A DNA stretch of 20,304 nt, taken from DASRHY01 sp046765875 (GTDB lineage: Bacteria > Actinomycetota > Actinomycetes > Propionibacteriales > Kribbellaceae). A program made the position numbers and the translations under genes. The stretch is from assembly GCA_046765875.1 (NCBI GenBank), contig JBKPSJ010000264.1, positions 1 to 20,304 on the forward strand, read 5' to 3'. The notes beneath the pieces were generated by a model. That model was not told the DNA's origin, searched no databases, and saw only the letters and a program-made list of their open reading frames with translations. Positions 1 to 7,052 of this stretch are shown piece after piece (within the stretch, counting starts at the first letter, position 1; every line of letters begins with the position of its first letter).

Positions 1-27
1 GGGCTCGGAGATGTGTATAAGAGACAG
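1..27 (+). other. Nextera sequencing adapter remnant (not genomic)
   Basis: Bases 9-27 read AGATGTGTATAAGAGACAG, the 19-bp Tn5 mosaic end used in Illumina Nextera libraries. The preceding bases 1-8 (GGGCTCGG) match the 3' part of the Nextera read-2 adapter. Translation through it gives the artefact peptides MCIRDR and MYKRQ in two frames. Genomic sequence begins at about base 28, so this is an untrimmed contig end. Confidence 0.97.
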
Positions 28-28
28 G

Positions 29-244
29 CCCTCGCCGCCCGCGGTCGGCGAGGAGCTCAAGGAGGCGTTCGCGGCGCTGCTGGAGCGCGCCCAGGCCGCC
101 GGGGCGATCCGGGCCGACGTCGGCTGGCCGGAGGCGTGGGCGCTGATGATCGGCACGTCGCGGGCCGAGGTCACCGGACCGGACCCGGCCGTGCGGGACC
201 GGGCGATCGCCGTGATCTTCGACGGCCTGCGCCCACCCGCCTAG
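29..244 (+). CDS. TetR/AcrR family transcriptional regulator, C-terminal fragment
   Basis: Only the last 71 or so codons are present because the contig starts inside the gene; the in-frame ATG at 11 lies in adapter sequence and is not a real start. The fragment is helical and alanine-rich, with LLERAQAAGAIRADVGWPEA followed by a tail ending IAVIFDGLRPPA. This is the usual look of the last helices of the ligand-binding and dimerisation domain of TetR-type repressors. The DNA-binding helix-turn-helix would be upstream and is missing, so neither target nor ligand can be inferred. The stop codon (242-244) overlaps the stop of the convergent ABC-F gene within CTAG, leaving no room for a separate terminator. 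Confidence 0.7.
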   Translation, partial: PSPPAVGEELKEAFAALLERAQAAGAIRADVGWPEAWALMIGTSRAEVTGPDPAVRDRAIAVIFDGLRPPA

Positions 245-1923
245 CGGGCGCGCTGCACCCGGCCCTCGTCCCAGACCGGCTCGTCGGACTCGTACACCGA
301 GCCGTCGGCGCCGAACACCAGGAAGCGGTCGAATCCACGAGCGAACCAGCGGTCATGCGTCACCGCGAGCACCGTGCCGTCGAACGCGTCCAGCCCGTCC
401 TCGAGCGCCTCGGCCGACTCCACGTCCAGGTTGTCGGTCGGCTCGTCGAGCAGCAGCAGCGTCGCGCCGGACAGCTCCAGCAGCAGGATCTGGAACCGTG
501 CCTGCTGGCCGCCGGACAACGAGTCGAAGGTCTGCTCAGCGGCGTGCGCGAGTTCGTACCGGTCGAGCTTGCGGGACGCCTGCTCTCGGCCCATCCCCTC
601 GCGATGCTCGTCGCCGCGGTGCAGGATCTCCAGCAGCGTCCGGCCTGCCAGCTCTGGGTGCTCGTGCGTCTGCGCGAACCAGCCGGGCCGGACCCGTGCA
701 CCGAGCTTGGCCTTGCCCTTGTGCGCGACCGGGTCGATCTGCACCTCACCGACCGGCCGGTGCTCGACGTCGGGATCGCTGCCACCTGTGGCCAGCAGCC
801 GCAGGAAGTGCGACTTGCCCGACCCGTTCGAGCCGAGCACCGCCACGCGCTCGCGGTACCAGACCTCCAGGTCGAACGGCTTCATCAGACCGGTCAGCTC
901 GAGTCCCTCGCAAACCACCGCGCGCTTGCCGGTACGGCCGCCGGTCAGCCGCATGTTCACGTTCTGCTCACGCGGTATCGCCTGCGGCGGCCCGGCCTCC
1001 TCGAACTTGCGCAGCCGGGTCTGCGCGGCCTGGTAGCGCGATGCCATCCCCGAGTTGTACGCCGCCTTCTGCTTGTACATCAGCATCAGCGCCCGGAGCT
1101 TGGCGTGCTCCTCGTCCCAGCGCCGGCGCAGCTCCTCGAACCGCTCGAACCGGTGCTTACGCGCCTCGTGGTACGTCACGAATCCGCCGCCGTGCACCCA
1201 GGCCGTATTGCCGGCGGCGCCCAGCTCGACCGTGACGACCTGTGTCGCGGTGTTCGCCAGCAGTTGGCGGTCGTGGCTGATGTAGAGCACCGTCTTCGGC
1301 GTCGCGTTCAACTGTTCTTCGAGCCAGCGCTTGCCCGGTACGTCGAGGTAGTTGTCCGGCTCGTCCAGCAGGAGGACCTGCTCCGGCCCGCGTAGCAGCG
1401 CTTCCAGCACCAACCGCTTCTGCTCACCACCCGACAGGGTCCGCACCCCGCGCCACTGGCAGCGGTCGAACGACACCCCGAGTGCGGCGGTCGTACAGAC
1501 GTCCCAGAGCACCTCGGCCTCGTAACCGCCTGCCTCGCCCCAGTCGGCCACCGCCTGGGCGTACCGCAACTGGGTCTTCTCGTCGTCGGAGTCCATCATC
1601 GCCAGCTCGGCGGCGTCGAGTTCCTTGGCTGCCTTGCGTACCGCGGCCGGCGCCACCCCGAGCAGCAGGTCGCGCACCGTGCTGTCGTCGCGTACCGAGC
1701 CGACGAACTGGCGCATCACGCCCAGCCCGCCGGACCGGGCGATGCTGCCGGAGTGCGGCTTGAGGTCGCCCGCGATGATCCGGACCAGCGTCGTCTTGCC
1801 CGAGCCGTTCGCGCCGACCAGCGCCACCTTCGCGCCGTCGCCGACCCGGAAGCCGATGTCGTCCAGTAGCACCCGGCCGTCCGGGAGCTCGTAGCCGATT
1901 CCTGCGACGTCGACGTGACCCAT
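241..1923 (-). CDS. ABC-F family ATP-binding cassette protein
   Basis: A 560-aa soluble protein with two ABC ATPase domains and no membrane segment, as in the ABC-F class (EttA/Uup/antibiotic-resistance factors) that act on the ribosome rather than as transporters. Domain 1 has Walker A GANGSGKTT (37-45), signature LSGGEQKR (163-170), Walker B ending LLLDEPDNYLD (to about 194) and H-loop SHD (216-218). Domain 2 has GSNGSGKSH (364-372), LSGGQQAR (469-476), LLLLDEPTDNLD (489-500) and THD (522-524). A charged helical linker spans about 250-330. Domain 1 carries DEPDNYLD rather than the common DEPTNHLD, which I believe occurs in some actinobacterial ABC-F groups. The start is ATG at 1923; there is no clear Shine-Dalgarno, so leaderless translation is possible. 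The subgroup (housekeeping or resistance) cannot be set from sequence alone. Confidence 0.93.
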   Translation of the reverse strand: MGHVDVAGIGYELPDGRVLLDDIGFRVGDGAKVALVGANGSGKTTLVRIIAGDLKPHSGSIARSGGLGVMRQFVGSVRDDSTVRDLLLGVAPAAVRKAAKELDAAELAMMDSDDEKTQLRYAQAVADWGEAGGYEAEVLWDVCTTAALGVSFDRCQWRGVRTLSGGEQKRLVLEALLRGPEQVLLLDEPDNYLDVPGKRWLEEQLNATPKTVLYISHDRQLLANTATQVVTVELGAAGNTAWVHGGGFVTYHEARKHRFERFEELRRRWDEEHAKLRALMLMYKQKAAYNSGMASRYQAAQTRLRKFEEAGPPQAIPREQNVNMRLTGGRTGKRAVVCEGLELTGLMKPFDLEVWYRERVAVLGSNGSGKSHFLRLLATGGSDPDVEHRPVGEVQIDPVAHKGKAKLGARVRPGWFAQTHEHPELAGRTLLEILHRGDEHREGMGREQASRKLDRYELAHAAEQTFDSLSGGQQARFQILLLELSGATLLLLDEPTDNLDVESAEALEDGLDAFDGTVLAVTHDRWFARGFDRFLVFGADGSVYESDEPVWDEGRVQRAR

Positions 1924-2059
1924 GCGATCAAGTTTGAACGTGACGGCCCGCGCGAGCCATCGGTTTACGCCCGGCCGGTACGAACCTCTCGGACGCTACT
2001 GTCGCCGGTGACCGGACCGCCAGCGGGCGGGTGTACTGCGACTTGGGGCGTGATGCTGG

Positions 2060-3205
2060 ATGGTTTCCAGCCAACGTTTGCTCGGCGCGGACGACCGCGC
2101 GTACTGGCTGGTGCGCGACCTGATCGAGGCCGTCGAGCGCAAGATCCGGATCCCGAGCGGCTGGAACGGCCAGGTGTACGAGTCGTCCGGTCCGGGTGTG
2201 CTCGGCCGTGCCGGCCGCCGGTTCAACGACGAGGTCAACCCCCTGCACGACTGGGACACTGTCACCGCGAACACCGACCACAGCATCACGGTCCGCAGCG
2301 ACCTGCTCAAACACGTGCTGCGCGCCAAGCGAGGCACTCGCGACGTCGACGACAACCACAGGGCGCACCAGTCGATGCTGCGGATCGTTCAGGTCGCGGC
2401 GCTCCTCAGCCGTGACGACATCGTCGCCAACCCGCCGCCAGGCCCGGGTCATCGCCAGGACGCCGCCTCGGACGTCCTCGCCGACGGCCTGACCCAGATC
2501 TGGGCGCTGGACAACACCAACACGATCATCAACGACATCGACCTCAACACCCGGTCCCCCCGGGTCACCGCCACCCGCACGATCGACGTCATGCCGCACG
2601 CGTCGGCGGCCGCACGACGCTTCGTCAGGGACCTGTCCGACGCCGCCGGGCGGCCGCCGGACGTGACTCACCGCGAACTGCTGTCCGCGAGCGCCCAGCA
2701 GCGCTGGAACGTCATCGCCGACTGGATGATCGACCGCAACCTCACCGGGCTCATCGACGACCGACAGCGCGCGGTCCTGCGCCGCGAGCTCGCCGGCATC
2801 GCGCACGACCAGTACGCGAGGGTCGCCAAGATCCCCGATCGGTTGGCGGAGATGCCGATCAGGAACTCTGTCGACCGGGTGCACCTGGCCAACGCACTGC
2901 GCCGTCGCGGCACCGAAGCAGCCGCGTGGACCGTGCTCCAGCTCAACATCAAGGTCAAGGGCACGATGGTGAACTGGGGCCATCAGCCCCAGCCGGACCG
3001 GGTCGTCGCGGCGGCGCAGGAGCTCGGCGTGAGGGTGGACCAACTGCGCTCGTTCCTCGACAGTACGGCGGACGCGACCGGCGCTATTCGTGGCGCGACG
3101 GCCGCGACCGGTTCGGTCACCCGCCAGGCAGGAGACGGACAGCCCGCTCAGCACAATCAGCGCGGCCCGCGCGACAGGTCCACCGGCCCCGACGCCGCCC
3201 GCTGA
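2060..3205 (+). CDS. Hypothetical protein, degenerate paralogue of the downstream metalloprotease
   Basis: A 381-aa protein of unknown function with no signal peptide or membrane segment. It aligns along most of its length with the product of the 3679-4737 gene. Shared landmarks are a Y-x-x-V helix then WN (W35 N36 here, W34 N35 there), L-x-D/E-G-L-x-x-x-W (140-148 against 125-133), GR-PD, and QRWN (214-217 against 199-202). At the position of the paralogue's HESTH zinc motif it has VQVAA (110-114), and the downstream glutamate is aspartate D142, so the metal site is gone. Inference: a pseudoprotease with a structural or regulatory role. A C-terminal region (about 250-381) is unique to it and ends in a disordered tail. 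The start is ATG at 2060 with only a weak G-rich ribosome site (GGGG at about 2045). A 69-nt gap separates it from the next gene. Confidence 0.8.
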   Translation: MVSSQRLLGADDRAYWLVRDLIEAVERKIRIPSGWNGQVYESSGPGVLGRAGRRFNDEVNPLHDWDTVTANTDHSITVRSDLLKHVLRAKRGTRDVDDNHRAHQSMLRIVQVAALLSRDDIVANPPPGPGHRQDAASDVLADGLTQIWALDNTNTIINDIDLNTRSPRVTATRTIDVMPHASAAARRFVRDLSDAAGRPPDVTHRELLSASAQQRWNVIADWMIDRNLTGLIDDRQRAVLRRELAGIAHDQYARVAKIPDRLAEMPIRNSVDRVHLANALRRRGTEAAAWTVLQLNIKVKGTMVNWGHQPQPDRVVAAAQELGVRVDQLRSFLDSTADATGAIRGATAATGSVTRQAGDGQPAQHNQRGPRDRSTGPDAAR

Positions 3206-3274
3206 TCTACAGGCCGTGGGTTTCTTTCGCGGCGACCCGCCGGTACGGATATGTTCACCGGCGGAGGGTGATAG

Positions 3275-3682
3275 ATGGACTACCACACGATCAGTGCCGA
3301 GGTGCGCCGATTGTCGTACGCGCTCGAGGGCGTGGGCGACGCCGCGGTGGCGGCCGAGCAGACACGGCTACGTGAGCTGGCTGCACACATCGCTGACGAG
3401 CGCTCGCGGCGCAGCGCGCTGGCCCGGGTCGACGCGCTGCCACAACTGATCGGCGGACCGCATCCCGCCAACAGCCCGCAGTACCAGGAGGCCAGTAGCC
3501 TGGCCGGCCGGGCACACGGCCTCACCGGCCCGATCGCCGACCGGATCGCCGAGGCTGGACGGATCCGTGACCGGATCGCCGACCTGGCCGCCGAGGCACC
3601 GGCGAGCGAGTCGACCACGATCCTGCGGATGAACAGCTCGATCGCCCGGCTGATCGAAGACCTGGAGGCCGGCCGGCGGTGA
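3275..3682 (+). CDS. Small helical protein of unknown function
   Basis: A 135-aa protein that I do not recognise. It is almost wholly helix-forming, rich in Ala, Arg, Glu and Ile, with heptad-like stretches (residues about 18-50 and 85-133) suggesting a coiled coil or helical bundle. There is no signal peptide, membrane segment or cysteine. A 14-bp direct repeat (3539-3552 and 3569-3582) encodes the repeated DRIA pattern. The start ATG at 3275 follows a purine-rich GGAGGG site with suitable spacing. Its stop TGA (3680-3682) overlaps the GTG start of the metalloprotease gene as GTGA, so the two are probably translationally coupled. The coupling suggests a partner, chaperone or inhibitor of that protein; this is inference from position only. 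Confidence 0.8.
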   Translation: MDYHTISAEVRRLSYALEGVGDAAVAAEQTRLRELAAHIADERSRRSALARVDALPQLIGGPHPANSPQYQEASSLAGRAHGLTGPIADRIAEAGRIRDRIADLAAEAPASESTTILRMNSSIARLIEDLEAGRR

Positions 3683-4737
3683 GCGATCTCGAGGAACTGG
3701 ATCCGCGGAGCCGGGAGTACCAGGCGGTGGCGAGCATCGTCGCCGCCGTCGCCAAGAGCACCAACCGGACCAGCCGCTGGAACCAGCGCATCCTGGTCGA
3801 CCCGGACCCGAGACCCAGCGAGGCCGGGCTGGCCCATGCCGACGGCACTATGACGCTCAGCGAGGCGAAGGTGCTGGCGCCGCTCCGCGCGGCCTTCGAC
3901 GCCCGCCAGTCCGGCACCGCGCTCGACGCGGACAGCCTGCACGCCCTCCGCGACGCCACCGCGACCGCCGTTCACGAGAGCACCCACCTGATCGACCGGG
4001 ACGGCGTAGCACCCGACGGCCATCCGGTCTGCGACCCCCCGGCGATCGCACTCGACGAGGGCCTGGTCGAGCAGTGGACACACGACAACCTCGACGACGT
4101 GCTGTACGAGGCGGGGCTGGACGGCGACCTGCCCGATCTGACCGGCCACGTCAGCAAGAACGCCTACCCGGCGTACACTGCTGCGACCCGCGGCCTCCTC
4201 GACGGCATCGCACCGCTGACGGGCCGGACGCCGGACGAGCTCGGCACCGAACTGATGGCGACCGACCGCTCGCAGCGCTGGAACCAGCTGGCCGGCCTCG
4301 CGATCGCGCACGATCTCCACGGGGACGCGACCGCCGAGGACCGGGACGACCTGGCCGACACGCTGCGGTTGCAGTTCTCCCGGGCCCAGGAGGTCCAGCA
4401 TTCTGCCCAGCTCGACTCCGAGGCCAAGAAACAGCAGGGCTGGCACGTCGGCCGCGGCACCGCCTCGCTGCTGGAGCTGGAGCTCGACCGGATCCGCACC
4501 ACCCAGGAACGCGAGCGGGCCGCAGCCCCCCAGACCGCAACGCCCGATCACGAGCTGCACCGACTGGTCGGCCTGCTCCGGACCCAGTCCGCGCCGAGTC
4601 CCCGATTCGCCCGCGACACCGCCGACCGCTCCGGCCCGGCCGCCGCGCCACCCGGTCTCGGCCCGCCAAACCGTCGCTCGCCCCACCTCACGCGTGCCCG
4701 GCCCTCTGAGCCCGGTCGCGGCGTTTCCCGCGCCTGA
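3679..4737 (+). CDS. Putative zincin metalloprotease (HESTH motif)
   Basis: A 352-aa protein with a zinc-protease motif HESTH at residues 99-103 (two histidine ligands and the catalytic E100). It is followed 23 residues later by DEGLVEQW (126-133), where E127 or E131 could be the third ligand. HExxH followed by an (L/N)-(D/E)-E-G-L-x-E-x helix is the pattern of gluzincins such as the M1/peptidase-MA group. The regions at 1-98 and 134-240 are helical, and residues about 275-352 are Pro/Arg-rich and probably disordered. No signal peptide is seen, so it is predicted to be cytoplasmic or exported by a non-Sec route. The start is GTG at 3679, overlapping the upstream stop by 4 nt. It is the catalytically intact paralogue of the 2060-3205 product. 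The substrate is unknown and I cannot name the family. A hydrolase of another kind is possible but less likely. Confidence 0.78.
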   Translation: MSDLEELDPRSREYQAVASIVAAVAKSTNRTSRWNQRILVDPDPRPSEAGLAHADGTMTLSEAKVLAPLRAAFDARQSGTALDADSLHALRDATATAVHESTHLIDRDGVAPDGHPVCDPPAIALDEGLVEQWTHDNLDDVLYEAGLDGDLPDLTGHVSKNAYPAYTAATRGLLDGIAPLTGRTPDELGTELMATDRSQRWNQLAGLAIAHDLHGDATAEDRDDLADTLRLQFSRAQEVQHSAQLDSEAKKQQGWHVGRGTASLLELELDRIRTTQERERAAAPQTATPDHELHRLVGLLRTQSAPSPRFARDTADRSGPAAAPPGLGPPNRRSPHLTRARPSEPGRGVSRA

Positions 4738-4753
4738 CCCCGGTTGGCAACTG

Positions 4754-5872
4754 TCAGCGGCGAGGCAACATGCTGATGGTGACCTGCGGACCGCCGTAGA
4801 TGACGAGTGGTCCGGTCATGAACGAGACGGACTCGCGCGTCAGCCGCCGCATCTGGGTGCCGTTGTCGAAGCCGTTGTGGCGGTACCCGGCGTACCGGAC
4901 GTAGACCTCACCGATACCGTTCGCCGTCCGGAATCGAAGCACCGTCAGCTCGTGACCGAGATCGGCCGGGGAATGCAGATCATCCGGGCCGCCGCCAGCC
5001 GGCGCCGACCTGATCAGCCCGAGCACCCGGTTCGCACCGGCCTGATCCATGCTGACCGACGCAATCAGTGACCATTCGGCGGTCGTGGTGTCGTAGCGGC
5101 AGATGCTCAGGCCCGTCACGGCCGACGACAGGTCGAGGCCCTGGGTCGGGCGTGCCCATCCGGTGGTGTTCACCGGATGGGTTGCCGGGCAGCCGTTCAG
5201 GTCGGTGCCGACCCGGCGTACTGAGGACAGGATGGTGTTGCGGACGGCTGGATTCGCGTGCGTCTGTACCTCGATCGAGACTCCGTCGACAACCAGAACG
5301 TCCAGCACCCATTCGCCGCCGAGTTGCTGCTGGACAACCGGTTTCGCGCCGGCGGTCCGGCTGAACCACACGTGCTGGCCGAGCTTGTCAAACGGGACCG
5401 GATCGTTGCAGAGGATGCGGCGGACCGGGCCGGGCCGGCCGACCTCGCCGTTGGGCTGACCGGGTTCGCCAGGGATGCACCACGGCGCGTGCGAGATTCC
5501 GTACGACCAGGTGGCCGGTACGGAGATCTCGACGCCTCCGAAGGACTCCCAGCGCCAGCCGGCAGCCGACGCGGCACCCAGGTCGGACTGCGTCCGCGGT
5601 TGCGGCACGTTCTTGCCCTCAGCGGCCGAGCCGGCCGCCGACCCCGAGGTCGTCGAGTTGCTCTGCGTGCTGAAGTTGCCGAGCGCGGACCAGGTGCCGC
5701 CGAGTGCGACGGCCGCGACCGCCACCGCCGCGGTACCGATCACCGCCTGCCGGCGACGCCGTATCCGCCGCCGAGCGGTGGCCGCCAGGTCTCCGGCACG
5801 GGCCCGGGGAGCGTCGTCCGCGATCAGCCGGAAGGCCTCCTCGATCCTGGTGTCCAGGTCCTCGTCACCCAT
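4754..5872 (-). CDS. Single-pass membrane protein, putative anti-sigma partner
   Basis: A 372-aa protein with a charged cytoplasmic N-terminus (1-42, ending RRRIRRRR), one membrane helix (about 43-63, VIGTAAVAVAAVALGG) and a large extracytoplasmic part. A Ser/Thr/Gly linker (about 68-88) precedes a domain with four cysteines that could pair as disulfides (WCIP, ILCN, NGCP, SICR). Its start overlaps the end of the ECF sigma gene by 8 nt, the arrangement typical of a sigma factor and its regulator. However, the N-terminus lacks the HxxxCxxC zinc motif of classical ZAS anti-sigma factors, so an anti-sigma role is inferred from gene position and topology. It could instead be a sensor or a secreted-side effector controlled by the sigma factor. 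The stop lies only 16 bp from the convergent metalloprotease gene. Confidence 0.8.
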   Translation of the reverse strand: MGDEDLDTRIEEAFRLIADDAPRARAGDLAATARRRIRRRRQAVIGTAAVAVAAVALGGTWSALGNFSTQSNSTTSGSAAGSAAEGKNVPQPRTQSDLGAASAAGWRWESFGGVEISVPATWSYGISHAPWCIPGEPGQPNGEVGRPGPVRRILCNDPVPFDKLGQHVWFSRTAGAKPVVQQQLGGEWVLDVLVVDGVSIEVQTHANPAVRNTILSSVRRVGTDLNGCPATHPVNTTGWARPTQGLDLSSAVTGLSICRYDTTTAEWSLIASVSMDQAGANRVLGLIRSAPAGGGPDDLHSPADLGHELTVLRFRTANGIGEVYVRYAGYRHNGFDNGTQMRRLTRESVSFMTGPLVIYGGPQVTISMLPRR

Positions 5873-6368
5873 CGGACTCCTCCTCCCCGCCCATTCGGCT
5901 CTTCAGACTCACCAGCGCCCGGTGTACGTGGGAACGTGCGGTCGCCTCCGCACAGTTCAGTGCCGCGCCGATCTCGGCGTACGACAGGCCCTCGTAGTAG
6001 CGCAGCACCACCGCGGCGCGCTGTGCCCGCGGCAGCGTGGCGCACAAGGTCCACACCGCGTCGGCGTCGGCGCGGGCGGCCGTACCGTCCAGCGCGACCG
6101 AGTCCCGGCCGAACCGGTCGGCCGGGTCCGGCACCGGCGACTCGCGCCGCCGGAACCGCCGCCACCAGGTCACATGCGCGTTCACGATCATCCGCCGCAC
6201 GTAGGCGTCCGGGTCGTCGGCCGACCGGATCCGGTTCCACTTCGCGCAGGCGCTGGTCAGCGCGTCCTGCAACGCGTCCTCGGCGAGCGCCGCATCACCG
6301 GTCATCACGTACGCGAACCGCAGCAGTGCATCGGCCCGGCTGCCGACCCATGTCTCGAAGTCGAGCAC
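5865..6368 (-). CDS. ECF sigma factor, SigE family
   Basis: An extracytoplasmic-function sigma-70 factor that directs RNA polymerase to a small stress or envelope regulon. Region 2 is seen in ALLRFAYVMTGDAALAEDAL followed by YVRRMIVNAHVTWWRR. Region 4 helix-turn-helix is LSYAEIGAALNCAEATARSH, preceded by LPRAQRAAVVLRYYEG. I chose GTG at 6368 (protein begins VLDFETWVGSR, 167 aa) because GAGGGCGAG lies just upstream and family members usually begin at this point. An ATG at 6434 would add 22 residues but has no ribosome site. The gene lies 81 bp after the methyltransferase gene and overlaps the membrane-protein gene by 8 nt, suggesting cotranscription and coupled translation with a dedicated regulator. 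Confidence 0.9.
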   Translation of the reverse strand: MLDFETWVGSRADALLRFAYVMTGDAALAEDALQDALTSACAKWNRIRSADDPDAYVRRMIVNAHVTWWRRFRRRESPVPDPADRFGRDSVALDGTAARADADAVWTLCATLPRAQRAAVVLRYYEGLSYAEIGAALNCAEATARSHVHRALVSLKSRMGGEEESDG

Positions 6369-6449
6369 GCCGGACTCGCCCTCGGGTACGGCAGTGACGG
6401 CTTCCACACCCTGAAGACGCGGACGCCGTGCCATTCGTTGCAGCCGCTG

Positions 6450-7052
6450 CTATCGACTTCCGTGCGCTACGCGGAGCACCCGGAACCCCTTGGCACTCGC
6501 GTGCCGGTCGCAGCCGAAGCCCTGCTCGGTCAGCCAGCGTTTCAGCGAGTCCGCGCCGAGGTTCTTGCCGACCACCAGCCAGGCGACCCCGTCCGGTGAC
6601 AGCCGCGGCAGCCAGCGCAACAGCATCCGATGCAGTTCCTCCTTGCCGATCCGGATCGCCGGGTTCGACCAGATCTCGTCGAACCGCAGATCACCCGGTA
6701 CGCCGTCCGGCAGCGCCGGGTGTACCCGTTCGGCCAGGCCGAGCGCGGCCGCGTTCGCCGCGGTGAGCTCCAGCGCCCGCTCGTTGACGTCCACCGCCCA
6801 TACCTCACCGGCGGACTCGGCTGCCAGCGCGCAGGCGATCGGGCCGTACCCGCAGCCGAGATCGAGGTACGTGCCGGTGCCAGTCGGTGGGTCGACCGAG
6901 CGCAACAGCACTGACGTACCCAGATCGAGGCGGTCGCGAGAGAAGACACCCGACGCGGTGGTGAAGGTGTAGTCGCGGTCCCAGATCCGGGCCGTCACGG
7001 TACGACGCTGGTCCGCCGACGACGGCGCGGACGAGAAGTACTGCTCAGACAC
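6450..7052 (-). CDS. RsmC-like class I SAM methyltransferase
   Basis: A 200-aa S-adenosylmethionine-dependent methyltransferase of the small-methyltransferase (MTS) group, related to RsmC, which methylates N2 of a guanine in 16S rRNA. Motif I is LDLGCGYGP (63-71), the ribose-binding acidic residue is D88 in WAVDVN, and the catalytic loop is SNPAIRIGK (129-137). Relatives usually have NPP there, so the NPA here is a variant of the base-holding motif. It is a single MTS domain, like many actinobacterial members and unlike the two-domain E. coli RsmC. The start GTG at 7052 follows GAGG closely and gives MSEQYFS, the usual family opening; an ATG at 7067 is possible but has no such support. The gene overlaps the truA stop by 8 nt, so both RNA-modifying enzymes are likely cotranscribed. 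Confidence 0.87.
   Translation of the reverse strand: MSEQYFSSAPSSADQRRTVTARIWDRDYTFTTASGVFSRDRLDLGTSVLLRSVDPPTGTGTYLDLGCGYGPIACALAAESAGEVWAVDVNERALELTAANAAALGLAERVHPALPDGVPGDLRFDEIWSNPAIRIGKEELHRMLLRWLPRLSPDGVAWLVVGKNLGADSLKRWLTEQGFGCDRHASAKGFRVLRVAHGSR

Noticed and set aside
11..28. ATG at position 11 as start of a complete 77-aa protein
   Set aside because: The start codon and next five codons lie in adapter sequence; the gene is a 5'-truncated fragment.
13..1395. Long + strand open frame opposite the ABC-F gene
   Set aside because: It starts in the adapter, is antisense to a clear ABC-F gene and has Arg/Leu/Val-rich shadow composition.
1997..2002. TACTGT as -10 box for the three-gene cassette
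   Set aside because: No acceptable -35 at the right distance, so the promoter cannot be placed with confidence.
1928..3286. 452-codon minus-strand frame opposite the first cassette gene
   Set aside because: The + strand protein has a clear paralogue and better codon pattern; the antisense frame has no recognisable motif and is a high-GC shadow.
3280..4686. 468-codon minus-strand frame opposite the metalloprotease
   Set aside because: The sense strand carries HESTH and the GTGA coupling; the antisense frame is a composition artefact.
2060..4737. Recent horizontal transfer of the cassette
   Set aside because: Base composition looks like the flanks and there are no repeats, integrase, tRNA or insertion-sequence remnants at its edges.
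4738..4753. Terminator between the convergent metalloprotease and membrane-protein genes
   Set aside because: The 16-bp gap has no stable inverted repeat; any terminator would have to lie within coding sequence.
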